Assembly (NCBI GenBank): GCA_016169945.1
Contig: JADLSH010000358.1
Coordinates: forward strand, 4,621,001 to 4,685,000
Length of the DNA: 64,000 bases
Source of the DNA: Trachythela sp. YZ-2020
Taxonomy: Eukaryota; Cnidaria; Anthozoa; Malacalcyonacea; Clavulariidae
Reading direction: 5' to 3'
In this document: positions 21,662-32,870 of the stretch, one piece after another
Layout of the letters: every line of letters begins with the position of its first letter
Numbering within the stretch: the first letter of the stretch is position 1
Made by a program: the position numbers and the translations under genes
Notes under the pieces: model-generated
Databases searched by the model: none
What the model was told of the DNA's origin: nothing
Seen by the model: only the letters and a program-made list of their open reading frames with translations

Positions 21662-22652
21662 ATGAACAGTAGTTAACTACTTTTGAACAAACTATGGTAG
21701 CATTGAACATTGCTGAACACTGTTATAGAACATTTTACTGGGTACTGGTACATAATACCTAAGCTGTTTACATTTAACATTATTCAAATTGGCAGATATT
21801 TAATAGTGACACCACTTATATGGGTATATACAGCTAATTCAAACAAGGTTGTCCCCTAGAAATCCAAAATACAAATTCCAAAATCCAAAATATGAGACCA
21901 AAATGCATGATGGGACTGGGCGCTGTGACTTTCGGCACAGAGCTTTGCTTTGCTACTACTAACTGTGCAAATATCCTGTACTCACTTTTTCAGTGCACAC
22001 ATGAATATGACACTTTGTTTTCATACTTCAGATTTTCGAATTTATATTTTGAATTTCCGAGGGACAACCTTTTTTAAATCAGCTGTATACCCCAGTGTAT
22101 TTATTATTATTTACTCTGTCCAAAGCCAGACAATTTTACTCATCAAGGGGAGTCCTTGCACCTTAAATGGTAAAATCAACTTAAAAATTCAACATTAACA
22201 AATGAACTTTTTTCAACACTTGTCATCACTATTTACTTTGCTATTTATATTGGCTAGAAAAGCAATTTTGTTCTCTGCTTATGCAGGTTGGAAGAAAATT
22301 GCTAATGAGCATATTACAACAAATTGGGAAAAATTGTAACCATACAGGGAATACCAATTAAATTTGAGTTCTGGATTGTTTCCATACCATAATCACACTT
22401 TACATATTAACCCACCTGACAAAGAGAACATTATATAGTATATGACCGAGTAAATAAAGTATTACAGACCAATAGAACTCTCTGGTGCATTGAGTCATAT
22501 TGGATGAACTGAAGAAATTTTTGCAAAAGAAGTGTAAATATTTTAACATTAAATAACTATTTACAAAAAAACTATTTACATTTACCAGTTAGTAATAAAT
22601 TATATATAATATGTTTATTTCATCAGTTCACTGGATTTCTTTAGATTTGTCC
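21662..22652. other. Non-coding between the convergent genes
   Basis: Apart from the foldback element at 21818-22095, this is AT-rich DNA between the plus-strand transposase and the minus-strand accessory gene. It would hold both 3' untranslated regions. Confidence 0.5.
21818..22095. mobile_element. Small foldback element
   Basis: About 280 bp with imperfect inverted ends of about 70 bp. The left end reads GGTATATACAGCTAATTCAA then AAGGTTGTCC; the right end is the complementary GGACAACCTT and CAGCTGTATACCCC. A related end sequence occurs alone at about 34065-34100. No coding function is seen, and the short ORFs here are not convincing. Confidence 0.6.
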
Positions 22653-23190
22653 TCAAAGCCTTCTTCGCTGAACATTTTCCTTAAGTTTATACTTATTTAC
22701 AATATCTCTTGCAAACGAAAAACATCTAACAGTGATATATAATCTTACAATATTTTCCAAACACAGAGACTGGCATCCCTTAGATATTTGTACATCACAG
22801 TTTGTAATTATATTACACCACAAGCTTTTCACAAGAGAAGAAGCTAAAACTTCAATAACAATCTTGTCTACTGATAAGCAAGTAACCTTATCTTTATCTG
22901 TGTGCTTCCTAAAAACTAACTCATTAACTTCCATTATGCTTACTAACCATAAACGAGGTGACCAAAGGCCACCTCTTGACAAAGATGAAATGTACTCATT
23001 ATCTTCTGTTGCAGTTCGCATTGAATTCATTAAGGCTTGAATTTCTTCCTTGAGCAATTCTTACTTTTATGATACAAAGATCGTATGACATAACCAGCCA
23101 AATATAGGTCAATGGCCCATGTTCCTCTGGTACGTGATAGAGCAAATTCCTCCTAGAATGAATTGGTAAAGGACAATAATATAACACCAA
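22653..23190 (-). pseudogene. C-terminal part of a transposon-linked accessory protein
   Basis: A minus-strand remnant of a domain I associate with THAP-type transposon proteins of invertebrates. A frame-shifted 'LAGYVIRSLYHKSKN' (around 23090-23130) is followed by 'EEIQALMNSMRTATEDNEYISSLSRGGLW', 'LASSLVKSLWCNI' and 'CLENIVRLYITVRCFSFARDIV'. It ends in a Lys/Arg-rich tail. It converges on the transposase at 17662-21661. It is probably the last exon of the gene whose first exons lie at 24523-23923; the palindrome at 23211-23461 sits between them. Confidence 0.55.
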
Positions 23191-23210
23191 GTGAAATAAC
23201 TATATATACT

Positions 23211-23461
23211 GTAGAATAATAGTTGAAGGGTTTTTGTAGATGGAAGTTATCGAGTGTAAATTATATACATTTATTAGACCTAACCAGGAACAGCTGAGAA
23301 AAATGCAACTATAGGTCCCTGGCAGGAATTCAGGGCCGCAGGTTCAATTCCTGCCAGGGACCTGTAGTTGCATTTTTCGCAGCTGTTCCTGGTTAGGTCT
23401 AATAAATGTATATAATTTACACTCGATAATTTCCATCTACAAAAACCCTCCAACTATTATT
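23211..23461. repeat. Palindrome made of inverted SINE tails
   Basis: Two nearly identical ~115-bp arms face each other around CAGGGCCGCAGGTTC. Each arm contains CCTAACCAGGAACAGCTG or its complement and GTTGCATTTTTCGCAGCTG or a close variant. The centre carries a polymerase III box-B-like GGTTCAATTCC. The same tail follows the tRNA-like SINE at 43379-43580, so this is a SINE whose right half is present in both orientations, without a tRNA box A. Confidence 0.75.
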
Positions 23462-23524
23462 CAATCGAGTGAGATGCCAACAAAATTTGATACTGTAGAA
23501 TACCCCGTCATAAACCTTTTTATA

Positions 23525-23745
23525 TTGCTGTGCATTGCCTTGACCTCATCAGAAAATGAGAATAAACTGATATTTTGTTGCCTGGCCCACATCCCAACCC
23601 TAACCCTAAACAATATAGCATGTGTACAGCCTTCTTCCTTCTGTTGGTCCCAAGAAAAATATATTTTAACTTACTGAAAGAGATATACAAAGTGGCAGGG
23701 TATTATATAGTTAAGCCCTAATTTTATATAGGTTTGGTACAACAT
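23525..23745. repeat. Dispersed repeat X, copy 2
   Basis: Direct-orientation copy of 11877-12130, again with two CCCTAA units and the AGCATGTGTACAGCCTT block. The flanks differ beyond about 200 bp. Confidence 0.75.
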
Positions 23746-23922
23746 ACCATAGCTTATTATTAACAACAATACAAGGGCCTCTAGCTACTGTAGGTCAGAA
23801 AACTCTATCTCAGAATCAGATGGTTCTTTATCTTTCTCAATGAGTTTCATCAGGCGTTCTGGAAGGTGAATCAACATAAAAAAGACCATCTTCTTGTCAA
23901 AATAAGGATGGAAATATTCTTG

Positions 23923-24523
23923 TCAATGCGCATTTGTTTTGCCATAAAACCCTTTGAGAAATTTATCAATACTCTTCTTACGTTTATGCTTTACAAGGAG
24001 ATCATTCAGGAAACCAACAAATGACTCACTTGGTTCCAGCTTAAAAACTTCTGCTGCTTGCTCAGGCTTATATAATTTCTCATCAGTCAAACATCGAGCA
24101 ATATCGCGTATGATGGACCTAGTTTTCTCGAGTGTAATAAGGGCAACATTCGCTGAAATACTCTCCCCCAATCCCCCATGTGTTTGCTTCGTTGATGCTT
24201 TGTGCGGCCACCCTTTGATTTGCAAATTTTCGCACAGAACTCGCAAGGGAAATTCTTATTTCCTTCAACCTAGAGAAGCAGATTGAAGATAAGTTAGAGG
24301 TAAGGTTATTGAAAGATCATGGCTACATTTTTCTTGATTTTAAGCTCACCTCTTCATACGAGTTTTGTATCTCGAACAGCACTTCTTCGACGTTCATGTC
24401 GAGCAATGCCACAGTTTGTCCAAAATCGTCGTTAAAAGACGAGTCAAAGCTTTCTTCGCTTTCACCAAACGCCAGAGAACTCTTCTCGTCCATATCATTA
24501 AGGTCTAAAAACCTATACTCCAC
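23923..24523 (-). pseudogene. C2H2 zinc-finger accessory gene of the THAP-like transposon, first exons
   Basis: Exon 1 (24523-24350) encodes an acidic 58-residue N-terminus starting 'MEYRFLDLNDMDEKSS' and ends at a good donor (GAG/GTGAGC). Exon 2 starts at 24269 after a CTTCTCTAG acceptor in matching phase 0. It encodes one perfect C2H2 finger: C-x2-C-x12-H-x4-H in 'CEFCAKICKSKGGRTKHQRSKH' (residues split here only for display). A one-base slip near a G5 run (about 24165-24175) then moves the frame. The second frame runs on as 'SIIRDIARCLTDEKLYKPEQ' and 'LEPSESFVGFLNDLLVK' to a stop at 23923. A DNA- or RNA-binding role is likely from the finger; the function is otherwise unknown. Confidence 0.6.
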
Positions 24524-24599
24524 AGAGTTCGTATGTAGCGAGAAAATCGCGATATTTGACGAAAATCCCTCTATTTTCTATAAGATTCTATTATGAATT

Positions 24600-26200
24600 T
24601 CCGGTTTGATGCACTATAAAATTCACGTGACGTACTTTTGCAACATGATATGTAATGAGTCGGGTGTCGCTTTGACGTTTGCCGGCCTTCCAAACCCTTT
24701 CGCTATATTAACTATGACTGTACAATGGTTTAAAAACTTGTCGCAGAGTTGCCGCAATTGTTGAGAAAAGTAGAACCTGATTCTACTTCGTGCAACACTG
24801 CTTGCAACAAAAATGTTCACTTGACGAGATTTCCAATCATTAGCGGCATTAGCAATGTCCAACGTACTGTATTTAAGGAAGTGCATTTGCATTTCTTTAG
24901 ATTTCTTAGGACATGTTTATATGGGGGCCAGTTACCCGGCAAGACGAGATACTCGTGCCGGAAATATTGTAATACTCAGTGGCTATTTCCATATAATTAT
25001 TACAAGTATTATGCTATTACAAATATCATAATTATCATGCGAGATATTACAATAATTATTATATCATGACTTTCAGCTGAGCCCTTCCTAGTGCATGCCA
25101 CTGATATTTTGCTGTAAATCGAGGATAATCTGAAAAAATACTCTATTACTGTATCATGTACCGTTATCAAACGAATTCTTATAATATTTATTCCATATAC
25201 TGAAAAACCTAAAACAAACATATATAATTCTGGAAAAGTAGAAATTTTCTTTCTTGAACTAACCAGAATTTAAATTTTGAATTTACCTGCAGAATTAAAT
25301 TAGACTGACCCGTAACAAAATTCAGCTTGTTTTCTGCAGTAACTTAATTGTCGTTATAATTTGTCTGCTTTAATTAAAAAACTTTTTTTGTTTGACAATG
25401 CATGCAGCAATGGAAGTGGCAATAGTGATTATACAGTTGGTCAGCTGCAGGCTAAGATAACAAACAAACCGCGTTATTCTTTTCTGGAAGGAATCGCAAT
25501 TGGAACATGTTTCCATAAAGTGCTGACCAAACTTCAAGGAGTTCTTTACTGTGCGATTTGGAAGAATACCGCCAACACAGACGTGCAAAGTTAATACTTC
25601 AAAGTACTTATGCATGAGGTTCGTATAAAGCCAAGATTTGCATTGCATGACTTACAAGCATTGTATTGTCCATTATTCATTATTTTTGCCGATATCATAT
25701 TAGATTTAGATTTTAGAACGTTTAAAACGGGCTTTCATTCCTTGTTTACATCAGCCCTTCATGTGGGGGTAGTCCTACCAGTAGGGCTGGTTTCCAACCT
25801 CGTGTTTACAGCATTAAACTCTAAAACTAAATATTCAAATCGAAAATGACTTCGAAAAGCGGAGTTTTACACAGATACGGTACGTTTTTTACTCAGCCCT
25901 ACTAGGAAGGCTAGCCCTTCATGTAGGACTCATATAAACAGAGGCTAAGTTATCTCTTTTCCAACTACGTGCAGTAAAATCTTATAGTATTTCATTGCGA
26001 ACATCACTTTTTTAAAGCTAAAGTGAGTTGGACTATCTTCAATTTGCATCGAGTATTCGAGTTTTAGCTTACAAACGGTGCATTGAAAGATTCGAAAATA
26101 TAGAGACGTTTTATGCCCGTGGCAATGCAGGAATCGGGCTTGGTTATTAGCGTAAAAATTAAAATTTGCTGCGTCATAAATTGTATACTTTCGTCCTGAA
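24600..26200. other. AT-rich intergenic region
   Basis: I see no convincing gene. About 25820-25925 contains a repeat whose inverted copy is at about 48030-48125 (shared CGAAAATG(A/G)CTTCGAAAAGCG and TTTTTTACTCAGCC). Several 60-110 codon ORFs here lack any recognisable domain. Confidence 0.5.
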
Positions 26201-26216
26201 TATTTGCAAAAATCTT

Positions 26217-26360
<144 letters not shown>

Positions 26361-26821
26361 GTTGCTCTGATCAACCATTCCATTGTTGGTTTTTGCGAAA
26401 CAAGGTAGTGTCAGTGAATTCAGGTTTTGATATCCAGGATCCAGAAACATAACAAAACCCAAAATTGTTACTACTAGAAATACATTCATGCAGCAATCCC
26501 TCGTCACAGCTAAACAACGACAATTCCCAACATTATACTAAGCTTTTTTGTCGCAAAATCCATTCATATAATATAACGTTTCGGAAAGTTCATAAAACTA
26601 AACTGCATTTTATCGATAAATTCCTTTTTGAAATTAAATCAGTTTAAAATAGAATCGTAAAAATGATTTCGTTCTCCTTTTAATTTAGACCTTTTTGATA
26701 ATATAAAATATATGATACTTCAACCGGAAATAAATGAAAAACTATGTATATCAAACAGGAGTTTTTAGAACAAAAATACATCAACTAATATTGTTCATTA
26801 AGACAACTACTAACGATAAAA

Positions 26822-27936
26822 GAGTTTTTAAAACGGTCTGTGGTGAACTTCGAAGTCGACCAGGGCATCCTTATAATGCACGAACGGGTATACAATTCGA
26901 AGAGCACGCTTTTGTACGCGCTCGATTTCGTCGCTGAGATATGTTGGTAGTGAATAGTGAAACACTGTCGAAACGTACTCCAAAATGGGGCGAATACAGG
27001 TGGTATAAAACTGTATGATATCCTTATCAGGTACTTTAGCGCGCTTTAATTGTACTAAGAGGTATATCCGTTTGGAGCTTTTAGAAATAATTTTATTGAC
27101 GTGCTTTTCCACTTCAGGGTTGATGTAATAGTGAGACCAAGTAACTTCGCTTCTTCTACAACTTCTACAGACTTTCAATTTACTTGAATTGGAGGGAATA
27201 AACTTCGGGTTTTTTAAATCAATGCACAGTTCTTTACATTTCTTTTGGTGGAGCCGGCATCCTGGATGTTACTGGAAGCAGATTTCGGCACGGATTCGGA
27301 TATTGCAAGATCGTCTACGAATTTATTTTATCATCAACACTAGTTATATTGAGTTCGTTGATCATTAAGGCGAAGAGCCAAGGTCCAAGTTTGGTTCCTT
27401 GGGGTCGCCAGCGGGGACCTTTCCCCACTCCGAAAAGCAGTCTTCTCCAAGTTTAACACGTTGTTGTCTGTTAGTCAGAAAATCTGCGATCCAATTGATA
27501 GTGGCATTCGAGATAGCTAGAGATCTTAATTTAGAGAGAACGATGGAATGGTCAACATAGTCGAAACTCGAAAGCCTTTTAGTAATCGAACCGCTCCACT
27601 CTGACCTAGGCTCCCGATCCATCTGTTGCTTCCGTCCATCGGTGGATCATTTTTATCAGGGCTTGGCTGGGGATGACGCCGAATTGGTTTGGGTCTAGAA
27701 TTTTGAGAATTGCTGGTTTCAGCTCCTTACTCACAACAAAATTTTCTAGTACTTTTGAGAGGATAGGCGTGAGGGAGATGGGACGAAGATATTGGTTTAT
27801 ATGTTGGACTGGTGTTGATTTGGACTGGGACAGTGTTAGCCAGTTTCCAGATCTTTGGAAGTTTACTTTCTAAAAACGAACAGTTTAAGATTTTCATAAC
27901 AGGTAACTGTAATATATGGTAATTTAGGGTTTTCAT
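26822..27936 (-). pseudogene. LINE copy 3 (VDD family), broken
   Basis: A minus-strand fragment of the same LINE family as copy 2. Going 5' to 3' it has the fingers region ('ESKLPKIWKLANTVPV', 'YKPISS'), the palm ('DYVDHSIVLSKLRSL', 'NWIADFLTNRQQRVKL', a degenerate 'KVPAGDPKEPNL' where PQGT is expected), then the thumb and C-terminal part ('EKHVNKIISKSSKRIYLL', 'IRPILEYVSTVFHYSLP', 'DEIERVQKRALRIVYP'). Frames change repeatedly and the VDD block itself is damaged (about 27300-27360). Its 5' end abuts the Gypsy LTR-like sequence at about 27908-27936. Confidence 0.8.
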
Positions 27937-28078
27937 TGATATGTAAGTAGGCAGTAATAGTATAAATAGCCTTGAACATTTGTACTTAGCGAGTTAGTAT
28001 TAAATAATATCCAGAATATGACTGTGGCGACGAGGATGGGATTTGTTTAAACGAAGAATATAATTTTAACAAGGCGAT
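27908..28078 (+). other. Possible Gypsy LTR end and leader
   Basis: About 110 bp starting TGTAATATATGG contains a TATAAATAG box near 27961. It is followed near 28022 by TGTGGCGACGAGGATGGGA, which looks like a primer-binding/leader sequence before the gag start at 28079. It is much shorter than a full LTR, so it is truncated or I have misplaced its left edge. Confidence 0.4.
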
Positions 28079-28446
28079 ATGGCTACTATAGGCCAAATTA
28101 AAGAGTATGTTGAAGGCCAGGAAGATTTTGAGTGCTACATTGAGCGTGTGGAACAGTTCTTTGAAGCTAACGACATTGATGAGAAGAAGCGAGTAGCAGT
28201 GTTGCTTACAGTTATCGGAGCTCAATCATACGGATTGTTGAAGAATTTGGGTCACCAGAAAGTCCAAGTTCATTGAAGTTTGAAGAACTGGTGGGTACAC
28301 TTAAAAGTCATTTTAGTCCAAAACCATCGGTAATTGCTGAGCGATTTAAGTTTCATGGTCGGTATCAGCGTGAAGGTGAGTCGATTTCACGATATATTGT
28401 AGAACTTAAGAAGTTAGCATCTACGTGTGACTATATAAAGGCCTGA
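28079..28446 (+). pseudogene. Gypsy/Ty3-type gag fragment
   Basis: The N-terminal part of a retrotransposon capsid protein. The frame from the ATG at 28079 reads 'GQEDFECYIERVEQFFEAND', 'KKRVAVLLTVIGAQSYGLL'; after a frameshift near 28255 it continues 'SSLKFEELVGTLKSHFSPKP', 'IAERFKFHGRYQREGESI', 'YIVELKKLA'. This is the usual Ty3/Gypsy capsid arrangement. Coding stops near 28446 at unrelated sequence; no nucleocapsid finger or pol is present. Confidence 0.85.
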
Positions 28447-28860
28447 AAAATGGGTAGGACCTTTTGACGGCCGAGGGCGCGAGAGCATGTAGCTTTGACG
28501 GCTAGATGGCCTGAGAGCATGTAGCTCCGGGAAAAGTTTGAAATCAAGGATCCCTGAAAACGCAATTTGGGGGGGTTATCTCTATTATATTGAACAAATT
28601 TGAAAATTAACCTTAGAGAGTGCTGGAGGTGTCCACCATAGTTATACACTTGGTGCCACCACTGTAGGATATATATAAATTTATATTTCAATTGGTTGCT
28701 CACTTACCGATTCATGAACATACCAAATATAGAAAATTGATTTTATTTCTATATTTGTAAAGTTTCGCCTCCCAAACCATTTTTAGGCCGTGTATGTGGG
28801 ATCTAGAAGCTAGATAGCTCGACATTTATAGAGGAACAGTTTAAAAATTTCAAAGAAAAA
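28447..28860. other. Non-coding junction with short direct repeat
   Basis: Sequence after the gag break holds two ~32-bp near-direct repeats ending GAGAGCATGTAGCT (about 28466-28528). It leads into the LINE ORF1-like segment. No gene seen. Confidence 0.5.
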
Positions 28861-29340
28861 ATTGAGTCTACAGTGGCATCCTTGGTGAATAAAATTTCAG
28901 ATCAGACACAAATGATTGACGAAAACAAACAGGAAATATGCAAATTGACTAATGACAATCTGCATTTAATATCACGCGTAGCCGAATTGGAGAAGAAAGT
29001 TCTCCCTAAGGACAAATCTATTATTTTAATTAATCCCAGTAAAAATACCAACTGTATTCAAAATCCTTTGGAAAATACATCCCAACCAGTCCTTTCAATT
29101 GAACCCAATATTCTTAAAGATGGTTGCCAACCAGTTATATCTCATAATATTGACCCCAAAGTCGCACCGCTGAAACGTCCCCCCGCTTGCCCTTCCCTAG
29201 TAATAAGAAGATAACTGGAAAATCCAATTTATATCAACCAGAAAAAAGGAATAAAGCAATGGTACCGTGCCCTTTTTTAAAAAGACAAGGCTACTGTCTG
29301 AAAGGCAATAGATGCGATTTCTCGCACGAGAAAAGCCTTT
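28861..29340 (+). pseudogene. LINE ORF1-like coiled coil with CCCH finger
   Basis: A coiled-coil segment ('KISDQTQMIDENKQEI', 'LISRVAELEKKV') is followed by a Pro/Asn-rich linker. After a frameshift near 29210 comes a CCCH zinc finger, C-x8-C-x5-C-x3-H, in 'CPFLKRQGYCLKGNRCDFSH'. Coiled coil plus zinc finger fits a LINE ORF1 RNA-binding protein. The finger runs within a few codons straight into the reverse transcriptase palm of LINE copy 4, so everything between ORF1 and the palm has been deleted. Confidence 0.6.
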
Positions 29341-30283
29341 GATCGCATTGATCACAACATTTTGCTCCAGAAATTGTCCGATATAGGTGTTACTCCAATA
29401 CTAGTAAACTGGATAAGGAATTTCTTGACAAATAGGAAACAACGTGTTAGATTGAAACGAGATACTTCTGAGTGGCGACCAGTCAATGGAGGTGACCCTC
29501 AAGGAACTGTATTAGGCCTTCTCCTTTTTCTAGTAATGGTAAATGACCTATTAATCAACTATACGGATAAATGGAAATACGTGGATGATTCCACTGCCAC
29601 TGAAAGTATTGCAAGCGATTGTAAAAGTAATTTATAAAAATTGGTGGATGAAGTGGAAACATGGACTACCCAGAATAATATGAAACTTAACGTTTCGAAG
29701 TGTAAGGAGTTAATCATCCAATTTACGAGGGACGAGCGTTTTTTTCCACCACTTACTATTGGAAGAACTCCTATTAAAGTTGTTAATTCCGCTCGAGTTT
29801 TGGGAGTTACTATTCAAGATGATCTGTGATGGAATGAACATATTCATAATATTCTTAAGAAAGCAGGGAAACGACTTTATATGCTAAGACTACTAAAGCG
29901 TGCCGACGCAGATATAGATACGATGTTAACAGTATATATTACGATAATTCGACCAGTATTGGAATATGCAGCCCATGTTTGACACTACAACATTCCTGTT
30001 TTCCTGAGTTTTACAGAAGCGGGCTTTGATAATTATTTTACCTTTCTTAACGTATAACGAGGCTTTAAAGAAATTAGATATTACTAGTTTGAAAGATAGA
30101 CGTGAAAAATTGTGTCATAAGTTTTTTAATGATAATCACGATAATGTCAAACTTTCTGAATGTTTACCTAATAGAATTTTAACTAACTATGAATTAAGAC
30201 GTAATGGCCTTTACAAAAACTATTTTTGTAAGACGGAACGTTTTAGGAACTCATTCTTTCCACAAAGTATTTTAAATCAATGA
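29330..30283 (+). pseudogene. LINE copy 4 (VDD family): reverse transcriptase remnant
   Basis: Starts at the first catalytic block ('KAFDRIDHNILLQKLSDIGV'), then 'NGGDPQGTVLGLLLF', 'KYVDDSTATES' (catalytic pair), 'NMKLNVSKCKELIIQF', 'SARVLGVTIQDDL', a stop, 'WNEHIHNILKKAGKRLY' and 'IIRPVLEYAAHV'. The C-terminal domain ('DITSLKDRREKLCHKFF', 'NRILTNYELRRNGLY', 'FRNSFFPQS') ends at 30283. There are several in-frame stops and a break near 30000. The copy lacks the endonuclease and fingers. Confidence 0.85.
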
Positions 30284-30720
30284 CTTGTAAATATTATATA
30301 ATTAACCTATAGTAGTACTTTTTAATGTAGTATCATGTAGTTTTGTTTAATTATTGTGTGCAACTTCTGATGCAATTTAACCGTTTTTGGTTACAATATC
30401 AGTTTTTATTAAAATTCAAATTAAAAAAAATCAAATTAAAATATAGTTCGTTACGCCACAACCAATGCTACGCGCTTTACATCCACATTAAGTATTCTAA
30501 TTATCGTTCACTTTGTGAATTGAACGGCTATGTTGATTGAAACATTTAAGTCTACTTTAAAAATCAGTAAGGCCCTGTAGGAGTACAATGTTTAAACACT
30601 TAATCCTACTGTCACATTTAAAAAGCCTATTTATTCTATGTGTAGTTCCTGACAGCGACCTCTATCGATATTGTCTTGTACAATATTTCTTTAAAGTTGG
30701 AGAAGAGCATCCTATAGAGC
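30284..30720. other. AT-rich spacer
   Basis: The LINE 3' flank and AT-rich DNA; no gene recognised. Confidence 0.5.
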
Positions 30721-30729
30721 ATTCTGTTC

Positions 30730-32870
30730 ATGGGAACGCAAGAGTACGTTAGAACGTTGGAGAAGCACCAAAGTTATGTTAGAGAAAGTTTCAAAGGAGA
30801 AAAAGCCTCGTGATGCTGTGCATCATGTAGTTGGGAATAATTTAAAGGGACTTGAAAGGTGTTCTGGAGTTGGTCAAGTACCAAGAAACCGACAACAATC
30901 AAGTGACTTTTTAACGCAATCGAAACGATGATGTGATGCCGTTAGGTCAACGGAAGAGTATGTCTGGTGAAGGAAGTTCTGATGATCCTTGGTATCGTCG
31001 TTTCAACACAAGCAAACGGGAGAGTAAATGCAGAAAAACTAAATGCTTTTATCCGCGATATCAGAGTTGGAGGGGAGCAGCTATGTGTGCTGGCATCAGA
31101 CAGGCAACTGAATGATTTAAAATGTTTTTGCTGCCATGAAAGCGCTCGAGAACGCTTTTAGTAATAATTTCGAACGCGCCATCCATCTACTTTGCGAATT
31201 GCATCTCAAGAAAACAATCGAAAGGAAACTTTTGGAATTGGGAGTGACTGGAACGATTGAACAGGATCTCTTGGCGGATGTGTTTGGTAAGCGTAATGGG
31301 GACGTTTTTGAAAGTGGCCTTTCGGATTCAACAAGCAAGGAAGAATTCGATTCCTGTTTGAGGTCGTTAGAAGCAAAATGGAACGATGCACATGTCAATG
31401 GTGGTGATTTTATCGATGGTTTCTGGAGAATAAAGCCGAGATATTCAGCAAGTGCGTTATTTAGTCCTGTACAAGAAAGAGCTGGTTTGGGTAGTCCACC
31501 GGAAAGTAGATAGTAAATAGGTCAGAGCGCACAAATGGGGTGATTCAAGAATTCGTAAGTCTCGAGTGGCAAGGAAAAAGTGGATGAACTCACTTTTGCT
31601 GTTACTATGCAGAAGCTTGTTACCATGCAGGAAAAGGAAGCAGAGTTCGCAGTCGTTGGTAAGGGCGAACATAAATTACGTGGGACATCTTTTTGTCCCA
31701 GCAGATCGTTAGAACAAGATGACCGACAACCAAAACCAATCGGTCTTGAGAAAAATACATACAGGTTGGCCTTGAGGAGTCTCGTCCAGATAATATTGTA
31801 GATATCTCAAGTGCCTTGGAAGAACAAGGCAATTCTTACCAACGCCTATTTGTCGAAGCTCAGGTAGATTGGTTACCTCGTGACGTCTTGGCATCTATTA
31901 CTGCCGAAGCATTACCTTTGGAAGATTCAGTGCATCCCTTACCTGGCGCCGATATTGAAACCGTAATCGTCCCTTCCAAATCAAACCCCAAAAAAACACA
32001 TGTCGTAGTGTTCTCCGCCAACGGAAAATGCGAGTGCCAGGATTGCCTTGATTATAGTGTTTCATTTGTTTGCGCGCATGCAATAGCTGCAAGTGCCAAA
32101 ATAAACAGGCTGGATGCCTACCTAAAGTGGTTGTGCACAACCAAGCGGAAGACTGGTAGAGTAAACTACAGCAAGGCCGTCCCCCACGGGATGCCTACTG
32201 GGAGAGGAAAAAAGCCGAACCAAGCACCAAGAAAACGACGCAAGAGTAAGCATCCCTCTGGCGATGAGCAGATTGTGGTTCCAAGAGTCGTGTAACAACA
32301 ACAAAATTTACTCTCGGCAGAGCTGGGTAACAAAAAACCTCCCAGGCCTGGTCATCGCCAATTACACCACAATATTCACAGAGTACTAGTCAATCGCTTG
32401 CACCACAAATTCAACGGTGTCCACCACCTACAGCTATTCCGTCAGTTCTTCCTTGTTACACAGTCAGCCGCCGGTAACAAGCCAGATGTCTGTTCACACC
32501 TTTGCTTATCCAGGTTTTCCCTGACCTCAACCAGGCAAGTTTCTAGTATATCTCCTCCGCTACTGTTCCCAGCAAACGTCGGTGTGTTTTAGTTGTAGAG
32601 CTTCCCTCAAGTCTAGTGGTGCAATTGCTAACGCTCCAGCAGATTTGGTGATCCTGTCCAGAATGGAACGACAATGGATGAAAGACGGCCAGGTTCACAG
32701 TAAGCCAACAAATGTCTACTTCCACTATATTCCAGCTTGTGTGTTTACAAAAACAACCTTATTTCCAGCCTAACAAATGCGTTGTTCCCAGCCAGATCGC
32801 AAAATTGCTTGGTAACGAACTGGTTCCTCATCCAACAAACCTTTGGAAATTTGGCAATTCTATGACATTT
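30730..32870 (+). pseudogene. MULE-type transposase with SWIM zinc finger
   Basis: A Mutator-like transposase remnant of a type I recall from invertebrate genomes. Upstream debris includes 'KGLERCSGVGQVPRNRQQ'. The catalytic-domain end ('KALENAFSNNFERAIHLLC', 'LHLKKTIERKLLELGV') is followed by 'FESGLSDSTSKEEFDSCL' and 'QERAGLGSPPES'. Next, in other frames, come 'MQEKEAEFAVVGKGEHKLRG' and the SWIM finger 'KCECQDCLDYSVSFVCAHAIA' (C-x-C ... C-x-H; line of 20 or fewer shown in part). A basic segment 'RKRRKSKHPSG' follows, then a C-terminal tail 'NAPADLVILSRMERQW' and 'SKPTNVYFHYIPACV' at 32625-32770. There are at least four frame changes. No terminal inverted repeats identified. Confidence 0.7.

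Noticed and set aside
22653..23057. Independent host gene
   Set aside because: Its motifs and position, convergent with a dead transposase and separated by a SINE palindrome from a frame-broken C2H2 exon, fit a transposon-linked remnant better.
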